A stretch of DNA of 64,000 bases, taken from positions 3,608,122-3,672,121 of the forward strand of contig NZ_KB900539.1 in NCBI RefSeq assembly GCF_000378945.1. The letters are read 5' to 3'. Shown piece by piece: positions 19,725-29,802 of this stretch. Every line of letters starts with the position of its first letter. The stretch's first letter is position 1. Below the pieces are notes generated by a model. That model was not told where the DNA came from. It did no database searches and worked only from the letters and a program-made list of their open reading frames with translations. This DNA comes from Methyloversatilis universalis EHg5. Lineage in GTDB: Bacteria; Pseudomonadota; Gammaproteobacteria; Burkholderiales; Rhodocyclaceae. Both the position numbers and the translations under genes were made by a program.

Positions 19725-20246
19725 TCACTCCTTGCCGATCTGCCACTTCTCTTCCGACTGCGAAGTGATTTCGCCGGATTCGGTATCCACTTCCAGCTTC
19801 ACTTCCTTGCCGTCGGCAGTCCGGATGTCGAACTCGTAAGAGCCCTTGCCGTCGGATTCGATTTCGTACTCGACCTCGACGATTTCGCCCGGCACCTTCT
19901 TCAGCGCGATTTCACGCGCCGCGGCTTCGCTCACCTTGGCCCCCGAGAATTTCGGATGGTCCTTCTTCACCTCTTCCTCGATCTCGGTCACCTTGCCGGT
20001 CTTGCCCGAGCACTCGACATCCCAGGCCTTGCCGTCGGCACCTTCGATGTCGAATTCGTAGTTGTAGCCCTCGCCGCGCTCATTCTTCAGTTCGACCTTC
20101 ACCACAGAGCCCGGCTTCGCCTTCAGCGCGGCTTTCAGGCACTTTTCGAAGCCAGCCTCGGTCTTCGGGAAGGGGTTGGCGGCCATCGCCGGTACGGCGA
20201 AGCCGGCGGCCAGCAGCATGGACGCGAGCAGCGTTGTTTTTTTCAT
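19725..20246 (-). CDS. Secreted PepSY-domain protein
   Basis: 173 aa. It starts [15 protein letters not shown], a signal peptide with a cleavage site after AMA. Two PepSY-like units follow, each a helix plus strands ([21 protein letters not shown], and [21 protein letters not shown]). Both have the G.YNYEFDI / [12 protein letters not shown] core. Single-domain periplasmic PepSY proteins are small inhibitors or sensors, often controlled by a two-component system. The upstream region carries three near-identical palindromes at 20318-20392, which suggests tight control. Confidence 0.87.
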   Translation of the reverse strand: MKKTTLLASMLLAAGFAVPAMAANPFPKTEAGFEKCLKAALKAKPGSVVKVELKNERGEGYNYEFDIEGADGKAWDVECSGKTGKVTEIEEEVKKDHPKFSGAKVSEAAAREIALKKVPGEIVEVEYEIESDGKGSYEFDIRTADGKEVKLEVDTESGEITSQSEEKWQIGKE

Positions 20247-20317
20247 GGCGTATTCCTTGGACTTGAAATGGGGTCCGCGCATGTTGCAGCGCGGTATTCC
20301 AAGTCTAGCTCCGACGC

Positions 20318-20392
20318 GGGAATTCTTCCCGGACGCCGGTCAAGGCGCTCTTCTCTCGGGAAATATTCCCGGTTTTTACGGGAATATTTCCC
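20318..20392. promoter_or_regulatory. Cluster of three GGGAA-N3-TTCCC palindromes
   Basis: GGGAATTCTTCCC (20318-20330), GGGAAATATTCCC (20358-20370) and GGGAATATTTCCC (20380-20392) lie 72-147 bp upstream of the PepSY start. The last two are 22 bp apart, two helical turns. I do not recognise the cognate regulator. Confidence 0.65.
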
Positions 20393-20426
20393 TGCATCGC
20401 CGCGCGAGCGACCCCGCCCGCTGCAT

Positions 20427-20921
20427 TCAGTCGCGGCCATGTCCATGACCATGCCCCTTTCCATTTCCGTTTCCATGTCCCCGGCCACCGCGTTCATGCC
20501 GGTCGTCGTCGCGGTCGCCGCGCCCCTGGTATCCGCCACGGTCGTCCCGCCAGTCGCGGCGATCGTCGTAACGCGCCTCGTGATGCTCATGCCGTTCGCG
20601 ATAGCGCGGCACATACACATCGTTGTACCAGCGGTCCTGGACGAAATAGACCGGCCGGCCACAGGCCTCGTAACGGCCGCAGTACTTGCGCCAGTTTTTG
20701 GCGTGGCCCGGCGGCACGTGCATGTATACAGGCGCCATCACCGCCCCCGGCACGATCACCACCGGTTGCGGATAGATCAGCTGCGGACGCGGGTAGTAGT
20801 CGCCGATGTCGATGTGGCCGTAGAAACCGGGCTGGCCGATCGAGATCGACACCCCGACATCCGCCGCCATCGCAGAACCGGCCGTCGCGCTCAGAGCGAG
20901 CGCCATCATCAGTGCTTTCAT
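20427..20921 (-). CDS. Small secreted protein with Gly/His/Asp-rich tail
   Basis: 164 aa. A signal peptide (MKALMMALALSATAGSAMA) precedes a segment rich in Tyr and Pro (GHIDIGDYYPRPQLIYPQP). Then comes a conserved-looking core (PPGHAKNWRKYCGRYEACGRPVYFV) with two cysteines. The last 55 residues are low-complexity Arg/Asp/Gly/His ending HGHGHGRD. The core resembles small exported proteins of unknown function in proteobacteria. The acidic/His tail could bind metal, but that is speculation. It stands alone with its own upstream region. Confidence 0.75.
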   Translation of the reverse strand: MKALMMALALSATAGSAMAADVGVSISIGQPGFYGHIDIGDYYPRPQLIYPQPVVIVPGAVMAPVYMHVPPGHAKNWRKYCGRYEACGRPVYFVQDRWYNDVYVPRYRERHEHHEARYDDRRDWRDDRGGYQGRGDRDDDRHERGGRGHGNGNGKGHGHGHGRD

Positions 20922-21192
20922 CGTCCTTTCTCCTTAACGGGTGCCTCCTTCAACGCGCGAAGCGCAAAGCGGTGCACCTGGACCTGTAATCGGATATTCC
21001 TGCGTTCAGGATGGCAGTCCGCCGGGCGGCGACCTGTAGGACGGGATGAAGTGCCGACGTAGGCGAAAGGCACAGTGCGCAACGAATGCTTCAGATTGTG
21101 AAGACCCGGCAAGTGTTGAATTAGTCGCTATCGGCGGGCGCGACGCTGCCGGTACTGTGCGAACCAATCCGACAAAGCAGTGAAGGCACGCA

Positions 21193-21918
21193 ATGAAACT
21201 CCGCTCCCTGTTCCGCCCGCTGGTCATCGCAGGTATCGCCGCCTGCTCCACCGCACAGGCCGCGCCGCTGCTGCTCAGCGACTATGCCGTCACCGGCCCG
21301 GCGACCACCGTGCGCTTCGCCAACCTGACGCCACGCCTGAACGGCCAGCTGAATGCCGGCGGCTTCCACTCGTCACTGACGGGTTCCAGCGACCCGGCGC
21401 TGCAGAACTTCGTGTCCTGGTGCATCGACATCTTCCAGCCGGCCAAACTGGGCGTGACCGTGAATGACTACACCCAGGTCACGCTGGCACAGTACGGCTC
21501 ACTGTCGGCCGAGCGCGGCGCCATGCTGGGCAATCTGGCGTCCATCGCCTATGACCAGGCGCTGAACAACAGCGTGTCGTCCGCCGCCTTCCAGCTCGCG
21601 GTGTGGGAAATCGTCAACGAGACCAGCCACAACCTCGATCTGTCGAAGAACACGTTCAAGGCCTGGGGCGCAACCGACGGTTCGCTCGCACTGGCGCAGC
21701 AGTGGCTCAATGCACTGCCGCAGCAGCAGACCCGATTCGGCTTCGACATCTTCGCCAGCGCCACGGCACAGGACGTGATCCGCTTCTACGAACTGCCGAA
21801 GCCGCCGCTGGCCGCCGCCACAGCCGAATCGGTGCCGGAACCGGGCGCGCTGGCCCTGATCGCCCTGGCTGGCGTGGCAGCGTTTGCCACCCGCCGCCGC
21901 CGCGCACTGCCGGTCTGA
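21193..21918 (+). CDS. PEP-CTERM sorting-domain protein
   Basis: 241 aa. The signal peptide MKLRSLFRPLVIAGIAAC is followed by an extracellular domain. The C-terminus has VPEPG, a hydrophobic helix (ALALIALAGVAAFA) and basic TRRRR, the tripartite PEP-CTERM signal processed by the EpsH/exosortase system. The body (VSWCIDIFQP, then ASIAYDQALNNSVSSAAFQLAVWEI) is like other uncharacterised PEP-CTERM proteins. It presumably goes to the cell surface or extracellular polysaccharide. It is convergent with uvrA, 7 bp from that stop. Confidence 0.88.
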   Translation: MKLRSLFRPLVIAGIAACSTAQAAPLLLSDYAVTGPATTVRFANLTPRLNGQLNAGGFHSSLTGSSDPALQNFVSWCIDIFQPAKLGVTVNDYTQVTLAQYGSLSAERGAMLGNLASIAYDQALNNSVSSAAFQLAVWEIVNETSHNLDLSKNTFKAWGATDGSLALAQQWLNALPQQQTRFGFDIFASATAQDVIRFYELPKPPLAAATAESVPEPGALALIALAGVAAFATRRRRALPV

Positions 21919-21925
21919 ACCCGTC

Positions 21926-24900
21926 TCAGGCGCGCGCGTCGCGCGCCTGCCTGAAGCGCGCCAGTTCGCGCGCGGTATGCGACACCGCCGCCTGCGCCAG
22001 CAGGTCGGCCGGTGCGCCGGCAGCCACCACACGGCCGCCGCCCTCCCCGCCTTCCGGACCGAGGTCGACGATCCAGTCGGCTTCCGCCATCAGGTCGAGG
22101 TCGTGCTCGATCACCACCACCGAATGACCGGCATCCACCAGCCGGTGCAGCACGCCGATCAGCTTGGCGATATCGGCCATGTGCAGTCCGGTGGTCGGCT
22201 CGTCCAGTACGTAGAGCGTGTGCGGATTGCCACGGCCGCGCCGGGCGTTCGCCGGGTCGTTCGCGTCGGCCGGTGATTTGGCCAGTTCGGTCACCAGCTT
22301 CATGCGCTGCGCCTCGCCGCCGGAAAGCGTCGGGCTGTGCTGGCCCAGCGTCAGATAGCCCAGCCCGACCTCCTGCATCAGCTTCAGCGTGTCGGCCAGC
22401 TTGCGGTGGGCGGCGAAGAACTCCACCGCCTCGTCCACGCTCATTGCCAGCACGTCGGCAATGCTCTTGCCCCGCCAGATGACCGCCCGCGTTTCCGAGT
22501 TGAAACGCGCGCCGTTGCAGGCTTCGCACAGCACCCGCACGTCCGGCAGGAAGGACATTTCGATCTGGCGCAGGCCCTGCCCCTCGCACACCGGGCAGCG
22601 GCCGGGGCCGGTGTTGAACGAGAAGCGCGCAGCGGTGAAACCGCGTTCGCGCGCGTCCTGGGTGTCGGCGTACAGCTTGCGGATCTGGTCCCAGAAGCCG
22701 ATGTAGGTGGCCGGGCAGGAACGCGGCGTCTTGCCGATCGGCGTCTGATCCACTTCGAGCACCCGGCCGAGCGCACCCCAGCCTTCGATGTCGGTGCAGC
22801 CGGTCAGCACGGCCTTCGGATCGTTCAGCCGCGCCGCCACCCCATCGCGCAGCACGTCGCGCGCAAGTGACGACTTGCCGGAGCCGGACACGCCGGTCAT
22901 CACGACCAGCCGGCCGAGCGGCACCCGCACGTCCATGCCTTTCAGGTTGTGCAGCGTGGCGCCGCGCACGAGCAGCGAAGGCGTGTCATCGCTGACCGGC
23001 CGGCGCGCCTTGAAACTGTGGTCCAGCGGACGGGCCAGGAAACGGCCGGTGATGGACTCCGCGTTCTTCGCCAGATCGCTGGCATGACCTTCGGCGATCA
23101 CCTCGCCGCCGAGCCGGCCGGCGCCCGGGCCGAGGTCGATCACGTGGTCTGCGCGCAGGATGGTGTCTTCGTCGTGCTCGACCACCAGCAGCGTGTTGCC
23201 CTTGTCGCGCAGCTTCACCAACGTGTCGAGCAGCACCTGGTTGTCGCGCGGGTGCAGGCCGATGGTGGGTTCGTCCAGCACGTAACACACGCCGCGCAGG
23301 TTCGAGCCGAGCTGGGCGGCGAGCCGGATGCGCTGCGCCTCGCCGCCGGACAGCGTCGGTGCGGCGCGGTCCAGCGACAGATAGCCGAGGCCGACTTCGC
23401 TCAGGAAATGCAGCCGGCTGTTCAGTTCCGCGATCACGTCGCGCGCGATTTCGCCTTCGCGGCCTTCAAGCGACCAGCCGGCAATCGCCGTCTGCAGCGA
23501 CGACACCGGCTGCGCGCTCAGCTGCGCGATGGACTGGCCGAACAGCTTCACGTTGCGCGCGACCGGGTTCAGCCGCTCACCGTCGCAGGCCGGGCATTCT
23601 TCCGGCTCCCCTTCCTGCCACTCGTTCCAGGTCGCTTCTTCGCCGGTCTGTTCCGCGTCGAAACCCTGCAGTTTGAGGCCGGTGCCCATGCACTTCGAAC
23701 ACCAGCCATGTTTCGAATTGAACGAGAACAGGCGCGGGTCGAGTTCGGCGAAACCGGTGCCGCAGCTCGGGCAGGCGCGCTGGGTCGAGTACACCTCGAC
23801 CGTCGGCACCGGCGCGTCCGGCTGGCCCAGGCGGTCCAGCGGCGACATCAGGTGCAGCACGCCCTTGCCGTGTTCGAGGGCCTGGCGCACCGCGTCGCGC
23901 AGCGTGCGTTCGTCGCGTTCGTTCACGACGAAATCGCGGATCGGCAGTTCTATCGTGTGTTCCTTGAAGCGGTCCAGCCGCGGCCACGGCGAGGTCGGCA
24001 GGAATTCGCCATCGACCCGCAGATGGGTGTGGCCGTGTGACTTCGCCCAGCGCGCCAGTTCGGTGTAATAGCCCTTGCGGTTGATCACCAGCGGCGCCAG
24101 CAGGCCGATGTGCTGGCCGCGCCGCTCGCGCAGGATGCGCGCCACCATCGCGTCCTCGCTCTGCGGCGCGATCGCGCAGCCGCAGTCCGGGCAGTGCTGC
24201 ACGCCCAGCTTCACGTACATCAGGCGCAGGAAATGGTAGATCTCGGTCTGCGTCGCCACCGTGCTCTTGCGCCCGCCGCGGCTGGTGCGCTGGGCGATCG
24301 CCACCGCCGGCGGAATGCCGAACACGCCATCGACGTCAGGCTTGCTCTCCGGCTGCACGAACTGGCGGGCGTAGGCGTTCAGCGATTCGAGGTAGCGGCG
24401 CTGGCCCTCGCCGAACACGATGTCGAACGCCAGCGTGGACTTGCCGGAGCCGGACACGCCGGTCACCACGGTGAAGCGCTCGCGCGGAATGTCGACCTCG
24501 ATGTTCTTCAGATTGTGCTCGCGCGCGCGGTGCACCACGATGCTGTGCGCGGCGCGGGCGCGCAAGGCACTGTGTGCCGCGTCCTGCTGTTCGACCGGCG
24601 CCGCCTCATGCGTGGCCAGCGTGAAGGTGTCGGCCAGCCGGTACTCGGCCAGCGCCCGCCCGGTGTGCGACGCCGCGCAACCGACGATCTGCGCCGGCGT
24701 GCCTTCGAACACGCGCTGGCCGCCGTCCTCGCCCGCTTCCGGGCCGAGGTCGATCAGCCAGTCGGCGGCGGAAATCACGTCGAGGTTGTGCTCGATCACC
24801 AGCACCGTGTGGCCGGCGTCGAGCAGCTTGGCGAAGGCGCCGAGCAGGCGCGCGATGTCGTCGAAGTGCAGGCCGGTGGTCGGCTCGTCCAGCAGGAAGA

Positions 24901-27520
24901 GTTTGCCACCCTGAGTGCCGCCCTCCGTAGAACCTTTCTTCGCGCCCTTGGCGCCCTTCACGTTTGCCGCCTCGGCGAGGAAGCCGGCCAGCTTCAGCCG
25001 CTGCGCCTCGCCGCCAGACAGCGTGGGCACAGGCTGGCCCAGCGTCACGTAGTCCAGGCCGACGTCGATCAGCGCCTGCAGGCCGTTTACCGCTGCGTCG
25101 ACGTGGCGCTTCAGCGTGCGCTCGTGTGTCGCCAGTTCGCCCAGCCAGTCCCGCGCATCGCGCACCGTCATCGCCAGCACGTCGGAAATGCTGCGGCCGT
25201 CGAGCCGGATCTCCCTCACCTCGGCGCGGTAGCGGCTGCCGTCACAGTCCGGGCAGCGCAGATACACGTCGGACAGGAACTGCATTTCGACGTGTTCGAA
25301 ACCGGTACCGCCGCAGGTCGGGCAGCGGCCCTTGCCGGCGTTGAACGAGAAGGTGCCGGCGGTGTAGCCGCGCTGTTTCGCCTCGGCCTGCAGCGCGAAC
25401 AGTTCGCGCACCGGGTCGAAGGCGCCGACATGGGTGACCGGGTTGGAACGCGCGCTCTTGCCGATCGGCGACTGGTCCACCATCACCACGTCGGCGATGT
25501 GTTCCAGCCCTTCGAGCGCATCGTGCTCGCCGGCCGCTTCGGTCGGCCGGCCGTAGTGCTTCAGCAGCGCCGGGTGCAGCACGTCCTGAATCAGCGTGGA
25601 CTTGCCGGAGCCGGACACGCCGGTCACCGCGACCAGCCGGCCGAGCGGGACCGCGATGTCGACATTCTTCAGGTTATGCGCGCGTGCGCCGCGCAGCAGC
25701 AGGCGCGGCGTGGCGGCATCGACCGGGCGGCGACTGCCGAGCGCGGCGTCCACCTTGCGGCGGCCGGCGAGATAGTCAGCGGTCAGCGTGTCGGCACCGG
25801 CCATGGCCGCCGGTGCGCCGTCGAACACGATGTGGCCGCCGCGCGTGCCGGCGCCGGGACCGATGTCGAGCAGGCGGTCGGCGTGGCGCATGATCTGCGG
25901 GTCGTGCTCGACCACCACCAGCGTGTTGCCGGCGTCCTTCAGCCGCTGCATCACGCCGATCACCCGCTCCATGTCGCGCGGGTGCAGGCCGATCGACGGC
26001 TCGTCCAGCACGAACAGCGTGTTCACCAGCGAGGTGCCGAGTGCCGTCGTGAGGTTGATGCGCTGCACCTCGCCACCGGACAGCGTGCGCGACTGGCGGT
26101 CGAGGTTCAGATAGCCCAGGCCGACCGTGCACAGATAGCCGAGCCGGGTACGGATTTCCGCCATCAGCTCTTCGGTGGCCGAATCCAGCGGCGGCGGCAG
26201 GTCGAGCGCGTCCATCATCGCGCGCAGCTTCACCACCGGCCAGCGCATCAGGTCGTGTATCGACTGCCCCTCGATCTTCCACAGCGCGGCGTCGGGTTTG
26301 AGCCGGCTGCCGCCGCAGGCCGGGCACTCGGTATAGGCTCGGTAGCGCGACAGCAGCACGCGGATGTGCATCTTGTAGGCCTTGGTTTCCAGCCACTCGA
26401 AGAAGTGACGCACGCCGTACCAGGTACCGGGCCAGGACTTCTGCCAGCTCTTCCACTTCGGGTCGCCTTCGAGCACCCACTGCCGGTGCTCCGCCGACAG
26501 CTCGTTGAACGGCACGTCCAGCGGCACGCCGTACTTCGGTGCCAGCTTTTCCAGATCGGTCTGGCACTCGTTGTAGGACTCTGTCTGCCACGGCTTCACC
26601 GCGCCGCCGCGCAGCGTCTTGCGGCCGTCCGGAATGACCAGGCCGAAGTCGATGCCGATCACGCGACCGAAGCCGCGACAGGTTTCGCAGGCGCCGATCG
26701 GTGAATTGAACGAGAAGGTGGCCGGCATGGCCGGGCTGTAGGCGATGTCGCAGTCGGCGCAGTGCAGCGTGTTCGAGAACGCCCAGCGCTCACCGCCCTC
26801 GCTGTCGAGCAATTGCACGTGCATGCGGCCGTGCCCCAGCTTCAGCGCCGCCTCGACCGCCTCGGCGATGCGCGATTCGCCGGCGTTGCCGGCGCGGAAG
26901 CGGTCCTGCACCACCTGCAGCACATTGCCGTCGCGCGCGTGGATGCGGGTGTAACCCTGACGCTCCAGCCAGCCCTGCACTTCGGCGTCGGTGAAGTTGT
27001 CGGGCACGGTGACCGGCGCGGTCACCGCCAGTCGCGGGTCACCCGCTGCGGCGGCGCGCTCGGCGATCCGGTGCGCGATGCGGTCGGCGGTGTCGGCCTG
27101 CACCGGCTTGCCGCAGCAGCGGCAGTGCAGCGTGGCCACCCGCGCGAACAGCAGCTTCAGGTGGTCGTTCAGTTCGGTCATCGTGCCGACCGTCGAGCGC
27201 GAGGTGCGCACCTGATTGGTCTGGTCGATGGCGATCGCCGGCGGCACGCCTTCGATGCGGTCCACCTGCGGCGCGTCCATGCGGTCGAGGAACTGCCGCG
27301 CGTAGGGCGAGAAGGTTTCGACGTAGCGGCGCTGGCCTTCGGCGTACAGCGTGTCGAACACCAGCGAGGACTTGCCGGAGCCGGACACGCCGGTCACCAC
27401 GGTGAGCTTGCCGAGCGGGAAATCGACGTCGAGGTTCTTCAGATTGTTCTGCCGCACGCCGCGCAGGCGGATGGCGGCTTCGGGCGCGGCGGCCACGGGA
27501 CGATAGCTTTTGCGGGACAC
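21926..27520 (-). CDS. uvrA: Double-length UvrA excinuclease ATPase
   Basis: 1864 aa, about twice the usual 940 residues: two complete UvrA units fused head to tail. There are four ABC modules, each with GVSGSGKS P-loops and LSGGE signatures ([44 protein letters not shown]), and several CxxC zinc pairs. The second unit begins near residue 1030 ([18 protein letters not shown]). A GTG start gives [11 protein letters not shown]. UvrA dimers scan DNA for damage and load UvrB. A fused pair would be an obligate single-chain dimer. Whether another ordinary UvrA exists in the genome cannot be seen here. Confidence 0.93.
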   Translation of the reverse strand: MSRKSYRPVAAAPEAAIRLRGVRQNNLKNLDVDFPLGKLTVVTGVSGSGKSSLVFDTLYAEGQRRYVETFSPYARQFLDRMDAPQVDRIEGVPPAIAIDQTNQVRTSRSTVGTMTELNDHLKLLFARVATLHCRCCGKPVQADTADRIAHRIAERAAAAGDPRLAVTAPVTVPDNFTDAEVQGWLERQGYTRIHARDGNVLQVVQDRFRAGNAGESRIAEAVEAALKLGHGRMHVQLLDSEGGERWAFSNTLHCADCDIAYSPAMPATFSFNSPIGACETCRGFGRVIGIDFGLVIPDGRKTLRGGAVKPWQTESYNECQTDLEKLAPKYGVPLDVPFNELSAEHRQWVLEGDPKWKSWQKSWPGTWYGVRHFFEWLETKAYKMHIRVLLSRYRAYTECPACGGSRLKPDAALWKIEGQSIHDLMRWPVVKLRAMMDALDLPPPLDSATEELMAEIRTRLGYLCTVGLGYLNLDRQSRTLSGGEVQRINLTTALGTSLVNTLFVLDEPSIGLHPRDMERVIGVMQRLKDAGNTLVVVEHDPQIMRHADRLLDIGPGAGTRGGHIVFDGAPAAMAGADTLTADYLAGRRKVDAALGSRRPVDAATPRLLLRGARAHNLKNVDIAVPLGRLVAVTGVSGSGKSTLIQDVLHPALLKHYGRPTEAAGEHDALEGLEHIADVVMVDQSPIGKSARSNPVTHVGAFDPVRELFALQAEAKQRGYTAGTFSFNAGKGRCPTCGGTGFEHVEMQFLSDVYLRCPDCDGSRYRAEVREIRLDGRSISDVLAMTVRDARDWLGELATHERTLKRHVDAAVNGLQALIDVGLDYVTLGQPVPTLSGGEAQRLKLAGFLAEAANVKGAKGAKKGSTEGGTQGGKLFLLDEPTTGLHFDDIARLLGAFAKLLDAGHTVLVIEHNLDVISAADWLIDLGPEAGEDGGQRVFEGTPAQIVGCAASHTGRALAEYRLADTFTLATHEAAPVEQQDAAHSALRARAAHSIVVHRAREHNLKNIEVDIPRERFTVVTGVSGSGKSTLAFDIVFGEGQRRYLESLNAYARQFVQPESKPDVDGVFGIPPAVAIAQRTSRGGRKSTVATQTEIYHFLRLMYVKLGVQHCPDCGCAIAPQSEDAMVARILRERRGQHIGLLAPLVINRKGYYTELARWAKSHGHTHLRVDGEFLPTSPWPRLDRFKEHTIELPIRDFVVNERDERTLRDAVRQALEHGKGVLHLMSPLDRLGQPDAPVPTVEVYSTQRACPSCGTGFAELDPRLFSFNSKHGWCSKCMGTGLKLQGFDAEQTGEEATWNEWQEGEPEECPACDGERLNPVARNVKLFGQSIAQLSAQPVSSLQTAIAGWSLEGREGEIARDVIAELNSRLHFLSEVGLGYLSLDRAAPTLSGGEAQRIRLAAQLGSNLRGVCYVLDEPTIGLHPRDNQVLLDTLVKLRDKGNTLLVVEHDEDTILRADHVIDLGPGAGRLGGEVIAEGHASDLAKNAESITGRFLARPLDHSFKARRPVSDDTPSLLVRGATLHNLKGMDVRVPLGRLVVMTGVSGSGKSSLARDVLRDGVAARLNDPKAVLTGCTDIEGWGALGRVLEVDQTPIGKTPRSCPATYIGFWDQIRKLYADTQDARERGFTAARFSFNTGPGRCPVCEGQGLRQIEMSFLPDVRVLCEACNGARFNSETRAVIWRGKSIADVLAMSVDEAVEFFAAHRKLADTLKLMQEVGLGYLTLGQHSPTLSGGEAQRMKLVTELAKSPADANDPANARRGRGNPHTLYVLDEPTTGLHMADIAKLIGVLHRLVDAGHSVVVIEHDLDLMAEADWIVDLGPEGGEGGGRVVAAGAPADLLAQAAVSHTARELARFRQARDARA

Positions 27521-27624
27521 GATGGACGGAGCTGGGTGAATTGACCGCTAGCGTAGCAGCGGTGGCGCAGGACCGAGGGAGCGACGCCCCCGTCGCGATT
27601 GCGGCGGCAAAGAGGTCAGGGAGG

Positions 27625-28284
27625 TCAGGGCGCCGGCCGCAGAAAGCCCGGCATGTCGGCCGGCGCCGCCTTCCAGAACGGCACGGTGCGGGCCGGGTCG
27701 ATGTCCGCCTCCAGCCACTCGATCGGTATCGCGTAGCGTTCCTCACCGGCCGTCTTCGCGACGAAGGCGAGAATGCCCACCAGTTCGCCGGCCACGTTGA
27801 ACAGGCCGCCGCCGCTGTCGCCGATGGCGAACGGCACGCTCACCTGCATCACCGGTGCGCCATCCATCGTGAAGGTCTTGTCGAGTGCGCCGACCAGCAG
27901 GCGCACATCGACGCCGTAAGCGCCGTTGAAACCGAGCAGCCGGTCACCCGGCTTCAGGTCGCCAGCGCGGGCGATCTTCGCCGCCGGTGCCGCGAGACCG
28001 GGCACCGACAGCACGCACAGGTCGCGCCAGTCGTCGCGGCGCACCACGCTGGCCGGCTTCGCAACGTACTGGTAACTGGCTTTCAGCGATTTCGCGCCGG
28101 TGATGACGTGGCAGGCAGTGGCCACCCGCTCGCCCGGCAGCACGACGCCGCTGCCGATGGAAATCGAGCCATCCGGCTGTTCCGCCTGCACCCGCACCGT
28201 GGTCTGTATGGCGGTGGCGATGTTCATCGCCTGCGCACTGCAGGCGGCGCTGGCGATCAGCAGGGCGGCAACGGTTGTTCTCAT
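27625..28284 (-). CDS. Periplasmic trypsin-like serine protease
   Basis: 219 aa from MRTTVAALLIASAACSAQA, a signal peptide; the frame is open upstream but the signal sequence fixes the start. The catalytic triad is visible: His59 (TACHVI), Asp88 (DWRDLCVL) and Ser157 (GDSGGGLF). It is a minimal S1C/trypsin fold without a PDZ domain, so unlike DegP. The function is probably limited proteolysis in the envelope; the substrate is unknown. It diverges from the symporter at 28400. Confidence 0.85.
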   Translation of the reverse strand: MRTTVAALLIASAACSAQAMNIATAIQTTVRVQAEQPDGSISIGSGVVLPGERVATACHVITGAKSLKASYQYVAKPASVVRRDDWRDLCVLSVPGLAAPAAKIARAGDLKPGDRLLGFNGAYGVDVRLLVGALDKTFTMDGAPVMQVSVPFAIGDSGGGLFNVAGELVGILAFVAKTAGEERYAIPIEWLEADIDPARTVPFWKAAPADMPGFLRPAP

Positions 28285-28399
28285 GGTGGGCTCCGGTCGG
28301 CGGGGGAGGATGCGCGCTGCGACTCCGACTGCGCGGCACGGGCTTGGTTTCATCCGGCGCACCGGTGGTAAGGTCGGCAAAAAACGCGGAGAACGATGC

Positions 28400-29662
28400 A
28401 TGCGGCTGTCCGGCAATTCACAGATTCTGATCGGAGCGCTCGCCGGCCTGGTGCTGGGGATGTTTCTGGGCGCACAGCCGGCGGACGCCGGACTGCGGGT
28501 GCAGGGCCTCTATCTCGCCGGGCTGATCGGCAGCGTGTTCATCGCGCTGCTCAAGATGGTGCTGGTGCCGCTGGTGTTCTCGTCCATCGTGGTCGGCGTG
28601 GCCCAGCTCAGGCAGCACGGCAGCATCCGCCGCGTCTGGGTGACCACGCTGCTGTTCTATCTGCTCACGGTCACCATCGCTGTGCTGCTCGGGCTGGGCG
28701 CCGCCCATCTGTTCGACCCGGCCGCCGGCCTGCATCTGGACATGTTCGCCGACGCGCTGGCCGGCTTCCAGGCGAAGCAGCTGCCCTTTCCCGAATTCGT
28801 CCAGCAGTTCCTGACCGGGCTGTTCAGGAATCCGTTTTCCGCGCTGGCCAATGGCGACATCGTGGCGCTGGTGGTGTTCGCGCTCATTCTGGGCATCGCA
28901 CTGGTGCAGGCTGGCGAGCGCTATCCGGTGATCAGCCGCGGCATGGAAGAAATGCAGGACCTGTCGCTGCGCATCGTCGGCGCCATCATGCGGCTGGCGC
29001 CCTGGGGCATTGCCGCGCTGCTGGCGAAACTGATCGCCACCCAGGACATGGCGCTGCTCGAAACCATGGCCCGCTTCATTGCGGTGGTGCTGGGGACCAC
29101 GCTGTTCCACGGCGTGGTGGTGCTGCCCGGCCTGCTGTGGCTGATCACGAAGGTGAGCCCGCTGACGCTGTGGCGCGGCGGGCGCGAATCCTTCATCACC
29201 GCGCTGGCCACCAGCTCCAGCTCGGCAACCATGCCGATCACCATGCGCGTAACGCAGCAGAATTTCGGCGTACGCCCCGCCACGGTCGGCTTCGTGGTGC
29301 CGGTCGGCACGACGATGAACATGGACGGCACCGCGCTGTACGAAGCGGCCGCGGCGCTGTTCATTGCCAGCCTGGCCGGCATCGAACTGAGCCTGGGCCA
29401 GCAGGTGGTGGTGTGCGTCATGTCCATGCTGGCCGCGGTCGGTGCGCCGGGCATTCCAAGCGCCGGCATGGTGACCATGGTCATGGTGCTGCAGTCGGTC
29501 GGCCTGCCGGCCGAAGCGATCGCCATCCTGCTGCCGATAGACCGCATCCTCGATTCGCTGCGCACCGTGGTGAATGTGGAAGGCGACATCGTCGGCAGCA
29601 TCGTGGTCGACCACCTCACGCTGCGCGCCGAAGCGCAGGACCCGGCGCGGGCGGCCGGCTGA
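28400..29662 (+). CDS. Dicarboxylate/amino acid:cation symporter
   Basis: 420 aa, DAACS family (GltP/DctA type). The ATG is preceded by GGAG; the frame is open upstream. About eight membrane helices plus the diagnostic re-entrant loops are present: ATSSSSATMPITMR (serine-rich hairpin) and GTTMNMDGTAL. It transports glutamate/aspartate or C4-dicarboxylates with Na+ or H+; which one is not clear from sequence. No partner kinase or regulator is adjacent. Confidence 0.9.
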   Translation: MRLSGNSQILIGALAGLVLGMFLGAQPADAGLRVQGLYLAGLIGSVFIALLKMVLVPLVFSSIVVGVAQLRQHGSIRRVWVTTLLFYLLTVTIAVLLGLGAAHLFDPAAGLHLDMFADALAGFQAKQLPFPEFVQQFLTGLFRNPFSALANGDIVALVVFALILGIALVQAGERYPVISRGMEEMQDLSLRIVGAIMRLAPWGIAALLAKLIATQDMALLETMARFIAVVLGTTLFHGVVVLPGLLWLITKVSPLTLWRGGRESFITALATSSSSATMPITMRVTQQNFGVRPATVGFVVPVGTTMNMDGTALYEAAAALFIASLAGIELSLGQQVVVCVMSMLAAVGAPGIPSAGMVTMVMVLQSVGLPAEAIAILLPIDRILDSLRTVVNVEGDIVGSIVVDHLTLRAEAQDPARAAG

Positions 29663-29802
29663 GCCGGCGGATATCCGGAACGCACGGGGCGCCGTGACCG
29701 CGACCTCCGCAAGACCCGCCCTCGAGGGCACGGATTTTCGCCACGAAACCGGCAGGGCGCCGGTCTGAACGCCCCTCTCACCGAGAGCGCGGCAGCAGGC
29801 GC

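Noticed and set aside
21925-21947. CAGGCGCGCG hairpin at the uvrA/PEP-CTERM junction as a terminator
   Set aside because: The stem is perfect, but there is no T-tract on either strand and it overlaps the uvrA 3' coding end.
24110-26704. 864-codon open frame opposite uvrA
   Set aside because: Antisense to conserved UvrA ABC modules; composition typical of a high-GC shadow frame.
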